Program-made: the position numbers and the translations under genes
Part shown: positions 26,418 to 34,661 of the stretch, piece after piece
Position numbering within the stretch: the stretch's first letter is position 1
Layout of the letters: each line of letters begins with the position of its first letter
From: Nocardia alba NBRC 108234
GTDB lineage: Bacteria > Actinomycetota > Actinomycetes > Mycobacteriales > Mycobacteriaceae
Reading direction: 5' to 3'
DNA: 64,000 bases
Assembly (NCBI RefSeq): GCF_001612665.1
Contig: NZ_BDAX01000002.1
Span: 992,001 to 1,056,000, forward strand
Notes under the pieces: model-generated
Database searches by the model: none
The model's input: only the letters and a program-made list of their open reading frames with translations
What the model was told of the DNA's origin: nothing

Positions 26418-27266
26418 CTAGAGGAAGAGATCGACGGTCAGCGGCGCGTTCCCCGGAACCGCCCGATACCTGTCCAGGTCGGTGATCCCGTGCTCGGCCA
26501 GGACTTCCTCATCGATCAGGAAGTTGCCCGTCATGCGTTCGGCGGGTGAGGTGAGCACCAGATAGGCGGCATCGGCGCAGATCGCCGGTGTGCGTGACCT
26601 GGCCATCCGCTCCTCGCCACCGGCCCGGTTCCGGATCGCCGCCGTGGCGATCGTGGTACGCGGCCACAGCGAGTTCACGCCGATACCGTCGGCGCGCAGT
26701 TCCTCGGCCAGTCCCAGCGTGGTCAGCGACATACCGTATTTGGCGATGGTGTAGCCGAGATGGGCTCCGGCCCAACGCGGCTCGAGATTCAACGGTGGCG
26801 ACAAAGTGAGGATGTGCGGGTTGCGCCCGGCCAGTGCCGATTTCCGCAGCGCGCCGATAGCGAGCTTGGACAGCAGGAAGCTGCCCCGGCAATTGATGTC
26901 GAGCATCAGGTCGTAGGCCTTCATCGACAGGGCCTCGGTGGTGGCGAGGTCGATCGCCGATGCGTTGTTGATCACGATGTCGATCCCGCCGAAGCGTTCG
27001 ACCGTTCGATCTATCGCCGCCGCGACCACCGCGTCGTCGCGCACATCACCGACGACCGCGAGAACCGAGCCGCCGGCCTGTTCGATCTCCGCGGCCGCGG
27101 TATGCACGGTGCCCGGCAGCTTGGGGTGTGGCTGATCGGTCTTGGCGATCAGGGTGATGTTCGCCCCATCCGCGGCCACCCGCTTGGCGATCTCGAGCCC
27201 GATGCCGCGGCTGCCGCCCGACATGATCAGGGTCTTGCCCGCGAGTGGCCTGTCACTGTCCGGCAT
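26418..27266 (-). CDS. Short-chain dehydrogenase/reductase
   Basis: A 282-residue SDR. The cofactor motif GGSRGIG is near residues 17-23, and NNAS marks the core. The active-site Tyr/Lys pair is seen as Y-T-I-A-K. The upstream Ser position is atypical (TLSPPLNLEP), as in the SDR group related to hydroxysteroid dehydrogenase-like protein 2. It probably oxidises or reduces a pathway hydroxy/keto group. The ATG at 27266 was chosen for GGAG 7 bases upstream; an upstream in-frame ATG at 27344 would run into the half-operator. It is co-transcribed with the crotonase. Confidence 0.82.
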   Translation of the reverse strand: MPDSDRPLAGKTLIMSGGSRGIGLEIAKRVAADGANITLIAKTDQPHPKLPGTVHTAAAEIEQAGGSVLAVVGDVRDDAVVAAAIDRTVERFGGIDIVINNASAIDLATTEALSMKAYDLMLDINCRGSFLLSKLAIGALRKSALAGRNPHILTLSPPLNLEPRWAGAHLGYTIAKYGMSLTTLGLAEELRADGIGVNSLWPRTTIATAAIRNRAGGEERMARSRTPAICADAAYLVLTSPAERMTGNFLIDEEVLAEHGITDLDRYRAVPGNAPLTVDLFL

Positions 27267-27344
27267 CACCGGCTCCAATCTGTTCGACCCCGACTCGAAT
27301 TCCGCCGAAGGGCGAGACTCTGATGAAACCCTTCCAGTTGCCAT

Positions 27345-27351
27345 TACAGTA
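27345..27351. promoter_or_regulatory. Lone operator half-site (TACAGTA)
   Basis: One good half-site lies between the divergent SDR and FprB-like genes. The partner positions at 12-bp spacing are poor on both sides (TCCAGTT and ACCAGTC). This is a weak site at best. Confidence 0.35.
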
Positions 27352-27440
27352 ATATCACCAGTCGAGGTCGGGCGCCAGCGGATGCGGACCCGATCCGCCG
27401 AGCGACTTGGCATTTCCACCCTCCCGAAGGAGCAGCACAC

Positions 27441-29126
27441 ATGGCCTATGTCATCACCCAGCGTTGTTGCAACGACGCCACCTGCGTCGCCGAGTGCCCG
27501 GTCGATTGCATCCGCCCTCGGCCGGACCACCCCGAATTCGCGACGGCCGAAATGCTCTACATCGACCCCGACACCTGCATCGACTGCGGTGCGTGCGCGG
27601 ACGCGTGCCCGGTCGAGGCCATCTTCCCCGAGGACAGCCTGACCGCGTCGCTGGCCCGGTTCCGCGATATCAACGCCACCTATTTCCAGCATCATCCGTT
27701 GGGCTCGACGTTCGATTCGATCGCGCCGACGCCCCGGCTACCGACGGGTCTCGACACGCTCCGGGTCGCGATCGTCGGCGCGGGCCCCGCCGCGTGCTAC
27801 GCCGCCGATGAGCTACGGCGGCGCTGCTCGGCCGAGGTCGAGATCTTCGACAAGCTGCCGACACCATGGGGACTCGTGCGCGCCGGGGTCGCTCCCGACC
27901 ATCCGGGCACCAAGACCGTCACGCAGTTGTTCGACTCCGCGTTCCGTGGCGACAGCGTCGGCTTTCACCTCAATGTGGAAGTGGGCGAACATATCTCACA
28001 CGCGGAGCTCATGGACCACCATCACGCGGTGCTCTACGCCGTCGGTGCGTCGAGCGACCGCCGGATGGGCGTGCCCGGCGAGGACCTGCCCGGTTCGCAT
28101 TCGGCCACGGAATTCGTCGCCTGGTACAACGGCCACCCCGACTACGCCGATCGCGTCTTCGACCTCTCGGGGCCGCGCGCGGTGATCGTCGGCAACGGCA
28201 ACGTCGCCCTCGACGTGGCCCGCGTGCTCACGGTGTCACCGGACGAGCTGGCCGGCACCGATATCGCCGACCATGCCCTGGCCGCGCTGCGCGAGAGCAA
28301 CATCCGTGAGGTCGTGCTGCTCGGGCGGCGCGGCCCGTTGCAGGCCGCCTACACGAGTCCGGAGTTCATGGCGCTGCGGCATCTCGACGGTGTGGACGTG
28401 ATCATCGATGAGGCCGACCTCGAGCTCGACCCGGTCGACCACGCTGCCCTGGACCACCCGGACGCCGGGCCGTCACCGCGGTTGAAGTACGCACTGGCCG
28501 AGGAATACTCGCGTGACCCGGCCACCCCCGAGAACAAGCGGATCGTGTTCCGCTATCTGACTTCTCCGATCGAGATCCACGGCGGCGAGCGGGTCGAATC
28601 CCTCGAGTTCGCCCGCAACGAACTGATCGACCGGGACGGACAACGGGTGGCACGGGCCACCGATCAGACCGAGCGGGTGGAGACCGGCCTGGTGTTGCGT
28701 TCGATCGGCTATCGCGGAGTCGCCGTGGCGGATCTGCCCTTCGACGAAGCACTGGGCGTGGTGCCCAACGAGCACGGTCGCGTCATCGGCGCGGACGGAT
28801 GCCCGATCGAGGGTGTGTATGTCAGCGGCTGGATCAAGCGTGGGCCGCGCGGTGTCATCGGCTCCAACCGCGTCGACTCTGCGGAGACCGTCGAGCACCT
28901 CGTCGCCGATTTCGTCGCGGGCAGACTCACCGCGCCCGCCGGCGATCGGGCCGCCCTCACCGCGCTGGTCAACGAGCGGCAACCCGATGTCGTCGATCGC
29001 GCGGGATGGAAAGCCATCGACCAGGCCGAGCGGTCCGCCGGTGCGGCGACCGGCCGACCACGGGTCAAGTTCACCGATCACGCCGATCTGCTCGACGCGG
29101 CACGGACAGCGATGGCGCGCTCCTGA
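27441..29126 (+). CDS. fprB: Ferredoxin/ferredoxin-NADP reductase fusion (FprB type)
   Basis: A 561-residue fusion. Residues 1-70 are a bacterial 7Fe ferredoxin with Cys 9, 15, 19, 23 and 46, 49, 52, 56, enough for a 3Fe-4S and a 4Fe-4S cluster. Residues about 108-561 are an adrenodoxin-reductase-like FAD/NADPH enzyme (AIVGAGPAACYAADELRR near 110, GNGNVALDVARVL for NADPH). Length and arrangement match mycobacterial FprB. It can carry electrons from NADPH to P450s or the Rieske oxygenase, which otherwise have no ferredoxin nearby. A weak half-operator lies upstream and a strong terminator follows. Confidence 0.9.
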   Translation: MAYVITQRCCNDATCVAECPVDCIRPRPDHPEFATAEMLYIDPDTCIDCGACADACPVEAIFPEDSLTASLARFRDINATYFQHHPLGSTFDSIAPTPRLPTGLDTLRVAIVGAGPAACYAADELRRRCSAEVEIFDKLPTPWGLVRAGVAPDHPGTKTVTQLFDSAFRGDSVGFHLNVEVGEHISHAELMDHHHAVLYAVGASSDRRMGVPGEDLPGSHSATEFVAWYNGHPDYADRVFDLSGPRAVIVGNGNVALDVARVLTVSPDELAGTDIADHALAALRESNIREVVLLGRRGPLQAAYTSPEFMALRHLDGVDVIIDEADLELDPVDHAALDHPDAGPSPRLKYALAEEYSRDPATPENKRIVFRYLTSPIEIHGGERVESLEFARNELIDRDGQRVARATDQTERVETGLVLRSIGYRGVAVADLPFDEALGVVPNEHGRVIGADGCPIEGVYVSGWIKRGPRGVIGSNRVDSAETVEHLVADFVAGRLTAPAGDRAALTALVNERQPDVVDRAGWKAIDQAERSAGAATGRPRVKFTDHADLLDAARTAMARS

Positions 29127-29133
29127 AACGACT

Positions 29134-29165
29134 CGACCGCCGCTTCGGTGTCGAAGCGGCGGTCG
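29134..29165. terminator. Bidirectional terminator between convergent genes
   Basis: A 14-bp perfect stem (29134-29147 with 29152-29165) and a 4-base loop lie between the stops of the FprB-like gene and the rubredoxin reductase gene. Confidence 0.75.
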
Positions 29166-29208
29166 GTCCGAGTTGCGCGCACCAGATCCAGGCGAGCTGT
29201 ACGAGCGC

Positions 29209-30477
29209 CTATTCCCGTGCTGATGCGGCGAATTGCTCTGGCGCCGAGGCCAACTCGACCAAATCGAGATCGTCGGCCGCGAGCGCGGCTCGCGGCAGAT
29301 ACGGGCCGTTCTTGATCAGGTTCTGAGCTGCTCGGACATCCTTGGGCCTACCGACGCCGAGCACGCCGACCAGGCGATCCTCGACCAGGGTCAGCGCGAG
29401 GAACGGTCCGGCATCGACGTCGCCGTAGACGATCGTCTCCGTGCCGTAGCCCGGCCAGCCCGCGATCTGGAGGTTGCGACCGAACTGGTTGGTCCAACAC
29501 CACGGAACTTCCTCATACGGCACCCGCGCGCCCAAGATGGTATGCGCGACGGCCGCGCCGTGGGCCTGGGCGTGATTCCAGTGCTCGATCCGGTCGGACC
29601 CACCCAGAATCCGGTTCGGCAGCCGCGCGACGTCACCGGCCGCGTACACCCCGGGCGCGGAGGTCGCCCCGAACTCGTCGACGACGACGCCGTCATCGAC
29701 CGTGAGGCCCGCGCGGACCGCCAGTTCGGTATCCGGGGTCATGCCGACCGCGCCGATCACCACGTCGGCGACCCATTCCCGACCATCCTCGGCGAACACG
29801 CGGGTCCGGCCGTTCTCGTTGTGCGCGGCCGCGAGCCGTGTTCCCGTATGCACGCGGACCCCTCGATCCCGGTGCAGACGCGCATAGCTCGCCGAGACCT
29901 CGGCGGGCACCACCCGTCCGAGCACCCGGTCCGCCGTCTCCAACACCACGACGTCGGCGCCGAAAGTACGCACCGCGGCCGCCGCCTCCAAACCGACCAG
30001 TCCACCGCCGACGACGAGAACACTCGGTACGGCGCCGGTAGCACCGACGCGATCGAGAATCTGCCGCAATCGGGCCGCGTCACGCAGGTGCCGGAGCGTC
30101 TCGGCCTCGGGCAGCAGATCCAGCCGTCGCGGCCTGCCCCCGGTCGCGAGAATCAGCGCGTCATAGCCGAGCTGGTCGCCGTCGTCGAGCTCGACACAGG
30201 CCGAGGCGGTGTCGAAGGAAAGCACGGTCACACCCGTGCGCAGCTCGATCGACTTGTCCGTCCAGAACGCAGCGGGCTTGAGCCGTGCTTTCTCCTCGCC
30301 GACCGAGCCGGACAGCAGTTCCTTGGAGACCATCGGGCGACGATACGGCGCCGCCGGATCGTCGCCGACCAGCACGATCGATCCGGCGAACCCTTCCTTG
30401 CGCAGCGTCTCGGCCGCGCTGGCGCCGGCGACACCGGTGCCGACGATCACCGCCCGGCCGTGTCGCGCGATCGTCAC
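29209..30477 (-). CDS. Rubredoxin/ferredoxin reductase, NAD(P)H- and FAD-dependent
   Basis: A 422-residue pyridine-nucleotide disulfide-type reductase with two dinucleotide folds. The FAD motif is [14 protein letters not shown] near residue 8, the NAD(P)H motif [15 protein letters not shown] near 145, and the second FAD motif [13 protein letters not shown] near 270. The C-terminal domain resembles rubredoxin/putidaredoxin reductases. The GTG start at 30477 overlaps the rubredoxin stop (GTGA), so the two are translated together and form an electron chain. The terminal oxygenase is not adjacent. The P450s and the Rieske enzyme are candidates. Confidence 0.86.
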   Translation of the reverse strand: MTIARHGRAVIVGTGVAGASAAETLRKEGFAGSIVLVGDDPAAPYRRPMVSKELLSGSVGEEKARLKPAAFWTDKSIELRTGVTVLSFDTASACVELDDGDQLGYDALILATGGRPRRLDLLPEAETLRHLRDAARLRQILDRVGATGAVPSVLVVGGGLVGLEAAAAVRTFGADVVVLETADRVLGRVVPAEVSASYARLHRDRGVRVHTGTRLAAAHNENGRTRVFAEDGREWVADVVIGAVGMTPDTELAVRAGLTVDDGVVVDEFGATSAPGVYAAGDVARLPNRILGGSDRIEHWNHAQAHGAAVAHTILGARVPYEEVPWCWTNQFGRNLQIAGWPGYGTETIVYGDVDAGPFLALTLVEDRLVGVLGVGRPKDVRAAQNLIKNGPYLPRAALAADDLDLVELASAPEQFAASARE

Positions 30478-30665
30478 CGATCGACCTCGACCATGTCGAA
30501 CTCGGCCTTCTCGGCGCCGCAATCGGGGCAGGTCCAGTCCTCGGGGATGTCGTCCCAGCGGGTGCCGGGTTCGATGCCGTCGTCCGGCCAGCCGAGTTCC
30601 TCGTCGTACTCCCATCCGCAGATGACACAGCGGTAGAGCTTGTACACCGTCGTCGTGTCGCTCAT
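30474..30665 (-). CDS. Rubredoxin
   Basis: A 63-residue rubredoxin. The four iron ligands are Cys 13, 16, 46 and 49 in C-V-I-C-G and C-P-D-C-G, with the usual [18 protein letters not shown] core. It carries one electron from the reductase encoded immediately downstream. In other actinomycetes this pair serves AlkB-type alkane hydroxylases, but no alkB is present in the window. It sits between the SDR gene (3-base gap) and the reductase gene (overlap) in the ALDH operon under operator i. Confidence 0.92.
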   Translation of the reverse strand: MSDTTTVYKLYRCVICGWEYDEELGWPDDGIEPGTRWDDIPEDWTCPDCGAEKAEFDMVEVDR

Positions 30666-30668
30666 CGC

Positions 30669-31517
30669 TCACTTCCCCCAGGGCACGGCTTTGACGAAAC
30701 CACCCGCATCCACCCGTAATTGGCTGCCGGTGATGTAGCGCGAATCCTCGGAGGCGAGGAAGACCACGAGGTTGGAGACGTCCTGCGGCTCGATGTACGG
30801 CACGCGCATCGCTTGCATCGCCGGGAACGCCACCTCGGCATCGGCGCGAGTCGGCGCCTCGAGATCGGGACGGAAGATCTTGTACATACCCTCGTTGTGC
30901 AGCATGTCGGTATTGACATTGGTGGGATGCACCGCGTTGACCCGAATGGACTTCTTCGCGAGCTGGACCGCCAGGTCGTTCACGTAGTGCGCGACAACCT
31001 GTTTCGCGAGGCTGTAGGCGGAGCCGCCCGGTCCCTGCTTGGTCGAGCTCCCCAGCTGCGCGGCGAGGGAACCGGTGGCGATGATCGACGCCCCGGCACC
31101 GAGATGCGGCAGGCTCGCCTGCACCACGTTGAACACACCGACGAGGTCGGTATCGATGGTGTCCGACCAGGACTGCATGGTCTGGCCGCTGCCCAGCGGG
31201 GCGATGCCCGCGTTGGCGACCACGATATCGAGCCGTCCCAGCGCCTCGACCCCCTGCGCGACCGCCTGCCAGACGGCGCCACGCTCACGCACATCGACGA
31301 CCACCGGATGGAAACGCGCACCTTCCTTCTCGACCAGTCTGCCCGTCTCCTCGAGGTCCTCGGGCCGCGCGAGCGGGTAGGTGTTGCCTTCGAGGTCGGC
31401 ACAGATGTCCAAGGCGATGATGCTCGCGCCCTCGGCGGCGAGGTTCACCGCGTGCGAACGTCCCTGCCCTCGCGCCGCGCCCGAGATGACCGCGACCTTG
31501 CCGTCCAATTTTCCCAC
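30669..31517 (-). CDS. Mycofactocin-coupled-type SDR oxidoreductase
   Basis: A 282-residue short-chain dehydrogenase. GAARGQGRSHA near residues 12-22 is the cofactor loop. After the second strand an insertion (DLEGNTYPLARPEDLEETGR) extends the nucleotide pocket. That insertion is characteristic of the mycofactocin-coupled SDR subfamily, in which the NAD is not exchanged freely and electrons leave through mycofactocin. The catalytic Ser is in IATGSLAAQ and Tyr/Lys in YSLAKQ. The GTG at 31517 is chosen for AAAGG upstream. It would oxidise an alcohol before the ALDH encoded just upstream. Confidence 0.83.
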   Translation of the reverse strand: MGKLDGKVAVISGAARGQGRSHAVNLAAEGASIIALDICADLEGNTYPLARPEDLEETGRLVEKEGARFHPVVVDVRERGAVWQAVAQGVEALGRLDIVVANAGIAPLGSGQTMQSWSDTIDTDLVGVFNVVQASLPHLGAGASIIATGSLAAQLGSSTKQGPGGSAYSLAKQVVAHYVNDLAVQLAKKSIRVNAVHPTNVNTDMLHNEGMYKIFRPDLEAPTRADAEVAFPAMQAMRVPYIEPQDVSNLVVFLASEDSRYITGSQLRVDAGGFVKAVPWGK

Positions 31518-31569
31518 TGGTGACAACCTTTCAGTACTTCGATGGTGAATTGCTGTGCCGGACAGCGAC

Positions 31570-33111
31570 TCAGCGCTGTCGCGGCGTCCGGGCGCCGATG
31601 GTCTTGGTCTCCAGGTATTGCTGGAAACCCTCGATGCCGCACTGGCGACCGACGCCGCTGTTCTTGTAGCCGCCGAACGGCGCGTCGGCGCCGTAGAACA
31701 TGCCGCCGTTGACGCCGACCGCACCGGTCCTGAGTCGACGGGCGATGCCCATACCGCGTTCGTCGGACTGTGACAGCACCGCGCCCGCGAGGCCGAAGGC
31801 GCTGTTGTTGGCGATCCGCACCGCCTCGTCGTCGTCGTCGAACGCGAGCATCACCAGGACCGGACCGAAGATCTCCTCCTGGGCGATCGCCGAGTTCGGA
31901 TCATCGGTCACGAACACCGTCGGAGCGACGAAGTGGCCACCGGCGAGGTGGGCGGGCAGATCGGCGGGCAAGCCACCACCGGTGACCAGTCGCGCGCCGT
32001 CGCGAATCGCCCGCTCGCACATATCGAGTACCCGGGTCTGCTGGGCCGCGCTGATGACCGGGCCGACCAGCGTCTGCGGCAGCACCGGATCGCCCACCGG
32101 CACCGCCGCGAACATCGCGCCCACCGCCGCGACCATGTCGTCGAACATCGAGCGGTGCACCAGCATCCGGCTCGTCGCCGCGCACGCCTGGCCCGCGTGC
32201 ACACAGACCCCCACCGCGCTGCGCAGCGCGTGTTCGGGCTTCGCGTCGTCGAGCACGACGAGCGCGGACTTTCCGCCGAGTTCGAGGAAGGTCCGCTTCA
32301 TCGTGCCCGCGCTCTGGCGCATCAGCGTGCGCCCGACGCCGGTCGAACCGGTGAACGAGATGAGGTCGACGCGGGGGTCGCTCGCCAGGAGTCCGGCCAC
32401 CTCGTTGGACGGTGTCGTCACGACATTCACAACGCCCGGCGGGAAGTCGGTGTGCTCGGCGATCAACCGACCGAGCCTGGTCGCGTTCCACGGGGTGTTC
32501 GGGTCGGGTTTGAGCACGACGGTGTTTCCAGCGGCCAGCGCGGGTCCCAGCTTGTTGAGGATCACCTCGAGCGGGAAGTTCGACGGGCAGATCGCGGCGA
32601 CCACACCCACCGGTTCCTGTACGACGATGCGCCGGTTGCGATCGCCGAAGACGCCGCCGCCCGCGAGAGTCCGCTCCCACTCGAACTCGTCGATCAGGCC
32701 CGCCGGATACCGCAGCGCTTCCGCCAGCGGCCACTCCAGTTGCGCTGTCTGCGTGGTCATCACCGGGCAACCCACCTCGGCGACGAGTTCGGTGCGGAAC
32801 AGCTCGAGCTCCGACTCCAACGCGCGCTGCAGCTGTTCGAGGCAGCGGCGGCGCAGATCCCGGTCGGTCGACCATGTGGTGTCGTCGAACGCCCGGCGAG
32901 CGGCGGCGATGGCGCGCAGCATGTCCTGTTCGTCGGCCGCCGCGGTGGTGCCGAGCACTTCCCCGGTGGCCGGACTGCGATTGTCGAACGATGCGCCCGA
33001 CGCCGCTGCCGTCAGCTCACCGTCGATGAGCATGCGGAATTCGGCCTCGGCGGCTGCCTGACGGCCCCACTCCGGACTCAGCGTCGTCCGCTCTTCGACG
33101 ATGTCGCTCAC
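31570..33111 (-). CDS. Aldehyde dehydrogenase
   Basis: A 513-residue NAD(P)-dependent aldehyde dehydrogenase. It contains the NAD-site motif FTGSTGVGR, the base Glu in LELGGKSA and the nucleophile Cys in HAGQACAATS near residue 306. NFPLEVILNKLGPALAAGNTVVLKP is split by the usual nucleotide fold. It converts a pathway aldehyde to the acid that ligases activate. The GTG at 33111 is chosen for GGGAGG 4-9 bases upstream; the longer in-frame start would include the operator. It heads the operon ALDH-SDR-rubredoxin-reductase and shares operator i with the divergent CoA-transferase. Confidence 0.9.
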   Translation of the reverse strand: MSDIVEERTTLSPEWGRQAAAEAEFRMLIDGELTAAASGASFDNRSPATGEVLGTTAAADEQDMLRAIAAARRAFDDTTWSTDRDLRRRCLEQLQRALESELELFRTELVAEVGCPVMTTQTAQLEWPLAEALRYPAGLIDEFEWERTLAGGGVFGDRNRRIVVQEPVGVVAAICPSNFPLEVILNKLGPALAAGNTVVLKPDPNTPWNATRLGRLIAEHTDFPPGVVNVVTTPSNEVAGLLASDPRVDLISFTGSTGVGRTLMRQSAGTMKRTFLELGGKSALVVLDDAKPEHALRSAVGVCVHAGQACAATSRMLVHRSMFDDMVAAVGAMFAAVPVGDPVLPQTLVGPVISAAQQTRVLDMCERAIRDGARLVTGGGLPADLPAHLAGGHFVAPTVFVTDDPNSAIAQEEIFGPVLVMLAFDDDDEAVRIANNSAFGLAGAVLSQSDERGMGIARRLRTGAVGVNGGMFYGADAPFGGYKNSGVGRQCGIEGFQQYLETKTIGARTPRQR

Positions 33112-33141
33112 ATTGCCTCCCGATGGCCATCCTGGATGAGT

Positions 33142-33160
33142 AACTGTAATGATTACCGTA
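33142..33160. promoter_or_regulatory. Cluster operator i (AACTGTA-N5-TACCGTA)
   Basis: A 19-bp dyad with 6 of 7 plus 7 of 7 positions fitting TACNGTA, between the divergent ALDH (start 33111) and CoA-transferase (start 33203) genes. Confidence 0.7.
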
Positions 33161-33202
33161 TAGTACTTCACGACACGTATCAATTGCGGGAGAGGAGCAC
33201 CG

Positions 33203-34423
33203 ATGTCCGGTTTGCTCAGTGGCGTCACAGTGGTCGAATTGGCATCGTGGACCTACGTGCCCAGCGCGGGAGCCGCGCTGGCCGACTGGGGCGCCGATGT
33301 CATCAAGATCGAGGACACCAACGGCGGCGATCCGTGCCGTAACCTGACCATCGGCGGCCTCGACGGCACCGGCACCGAGGTGCGGGCCAACTTCATGATG
33401 GAGCTCGGCAACCACGGCAAACGCAGCATCGGCGTCGATATCAAGTCCACCCAGGGCAGGCAGATCCTCGGCCGATTGATCGCCGGAGCCGATGTCTTCC
33501 TGACCAATTGGCTCCCCGCGCCACTCGAGCGAGCCGGCTTGACCGTCGAGCAGATCCGCGAGTTCAACCCGAACGTCATCATCGTCCGAGGCAGTGGCCA
33601 CGGCAGCCGTGGCCCGGAGAAGGACCGCGGCGGCTTCGACGCGGCGAGCTATCTCGCGCGCGCCGGCGTCGCGTACGCGCTGACGCCGACGAATTCCGAA
33701 TTCCCGATGGCCCAGGGACCCGCCTTCGGCGACCTTCAGGGCGGCATCACGCTGGCCGGGGGCGTCACCGCCGCCCTGTTCCACCGCGAACGCACCGGGC
33801 ACGCTCCGCTGGTCGACAGTTCCCTACTGGCACAGGGCATGTGGGCCGTCGCACCGGATATCGCCGCAGCCGATTACTACGACATCGACCGCATTCCGGC
33901 CGGCGAGGCCGGTACCGCACTCAATCCCGCGGTGAACCGCTATCGAACGCGGGACAACCGATGGGTCCAGCTCGTACTCCTGCAAGCCGACCGGTATTGG
34001 CGCGGATTCTGCGAGCGCGTCGGCAGGCCCGATCTCGGTGTCGACGAGCGGTTCGTGCCGCTGGCGAACCTGGTCGTCAATCAGGAGGCCGCCACCGCCG
34101 AACTGCGCAAGACCTTCGCCGAGCGCGATCTCGCCGACTGGCAGAAGGCGCTCGCCGACGAGCCCGGCGTCTGGGCGACGATCGCGAGTCCGCGCGAGGT
34201 TCTCGACGACCCCCAGGTCGCGGCCAACGGCTACCTGATGACGGTCACCGACAGCGCGGGCAACGACTACCGAACCGTCGCCGCTCCCGTGCAATTCGAC
34301 GAGCAGCCCGCACCGGCGAGCCGGGCCCCCGAGTACGGCGAGCACACCGAGACGATCCTGCTCGAGCTCGGCCTGGAATGGGACGACATCATCGCGGCGA
34401 AAGAGAGCGGGGCGATCCTGTGA
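33203..34423 (+). CDS. CaiB/BaiF family CoA-transferase
   Basis: A 406-residue family III CoA-transferase. VTVVELASWTYVPSAGAALADWGADVIK is the typical front, seen here in pieces. The Asp of AFGDLQGGITLAGG (about residue 178) fits the catalytic site. The C-terminal APEYGEHTETILLELG is the family end. The start has GAGAGGAGC upstream. Its stop overlaps a 14-codon frame that leads into the small Cys/His protein at 34461, so the three are translationally linked. Controlled from operator i. Confidence 0.87.
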   Translation: MSGLLSGVTVVELASWTYVPSAGAALADWGADVIKIEDTNGGDPCRNLTIGGLDGTGTEVRANFMMELGNHGKRSIGVDIKSTQGRQILGRLIAGADVFLTNWLPAPLERAGLTVEQIREFNPNVIIVRGSGHGSRGPEKDRGGFDAASYLARAGVAYALTPTNSEFPMAQGPAFGDLQGGITLAGGVTAALFHRERTGHAPLVDSSLLAQGMWAVAPDIAAADYYDIDRIPAGEAGTALNPAVNRYRTRDNRWVQLVLLQADRYWRGFCERVGRPDLGVDERFVPLANLVVNQEAATAELRKTFAERDLADWQKALADEPGVWATIASPREVLDDPQVAANGYLMTVTDSAGNDYRTVAAPVQFDEQPAPASRAPEYGEHTETILLELGLEWDDIIAAKESGAIL

Positions 34424-34464
34424 GTGCCGAACGCGCCGTGCCGCCGATCGGGGCCGAATCATGA
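34420..34464 (+). CDS. 14-residue coupling frame between CoA-transferase and small Cys/His protein
   Basis: The GTG at 34420 overlaps the CoA-transferase stop (GTGA). The frame runs 14 codons and ends in an ATGA that overlaps the start of the next gene. Both junctions are 4-base overlaps, which suggests ribosomes pass straight through. It may have no function other than coupling. Confidence 0.35.
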   Translation: MSAERAVPPIGAES

Positions 34465-34607
34465 AGCGGCATTTGAGCTGCCCGTGCGGTGAATTCCTGA
34501 TCGGAACCGATGAAGACGACCTGGTCGCCGCCGCTCAGCGCCATCTCACCGAGCAGCACCCCGACCACCGATACAGCCGCGAGCAAATCCTGTTCATGGC
34601 CTACTGA
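34461..34607 (+). CDS. Small Cys/His protein, 48 aa (DUF1059-like)
   Basis: A 48-residue protein with C-P-C at residues 7-9 and two His near 28 and 33, a plausible zinc site. The C terminus is YSREQILFMAY. Small proteins of this shape occur beside catabolic CoA genes in actinomycetes and are usually listed as DUF1059-like; their role is unknown. Translation is coupled through the preceding 14-codon frame. It ends 15 bases before operator j. Confidence 0.7.
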   Translation: MKRHLSCPCGEFLIGTDEDDLVAAAQRHLTEQHPDHRYSREQILFMAY

Positions 34608-34622
34608 ACCGACCATGGGCTA

Positions 34623-34641
34623 TATTGTAACCCTTACTGTA
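34623..34641. promoter_or_regulatory. Cluster operator j (TATTGTA-N5-TACTGTA)
   Basis: A 19-bp dyad only 9 bases upstream of the GGAG and 20 bases before the start at 34662. A bound repressor would cover the promoter or leader. Confidence 0.7.
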
Positions 34642-34661
34642 ATCATTTAAGGAGTGTGATC

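Noticed and set aside
27345..27363. Full cluster operator at the SDR/FprB divergent gap
   Set aside because: Only a single TACAGTA half-site is good; partners on both sides are poor, so it is listed only as a lone half-site.
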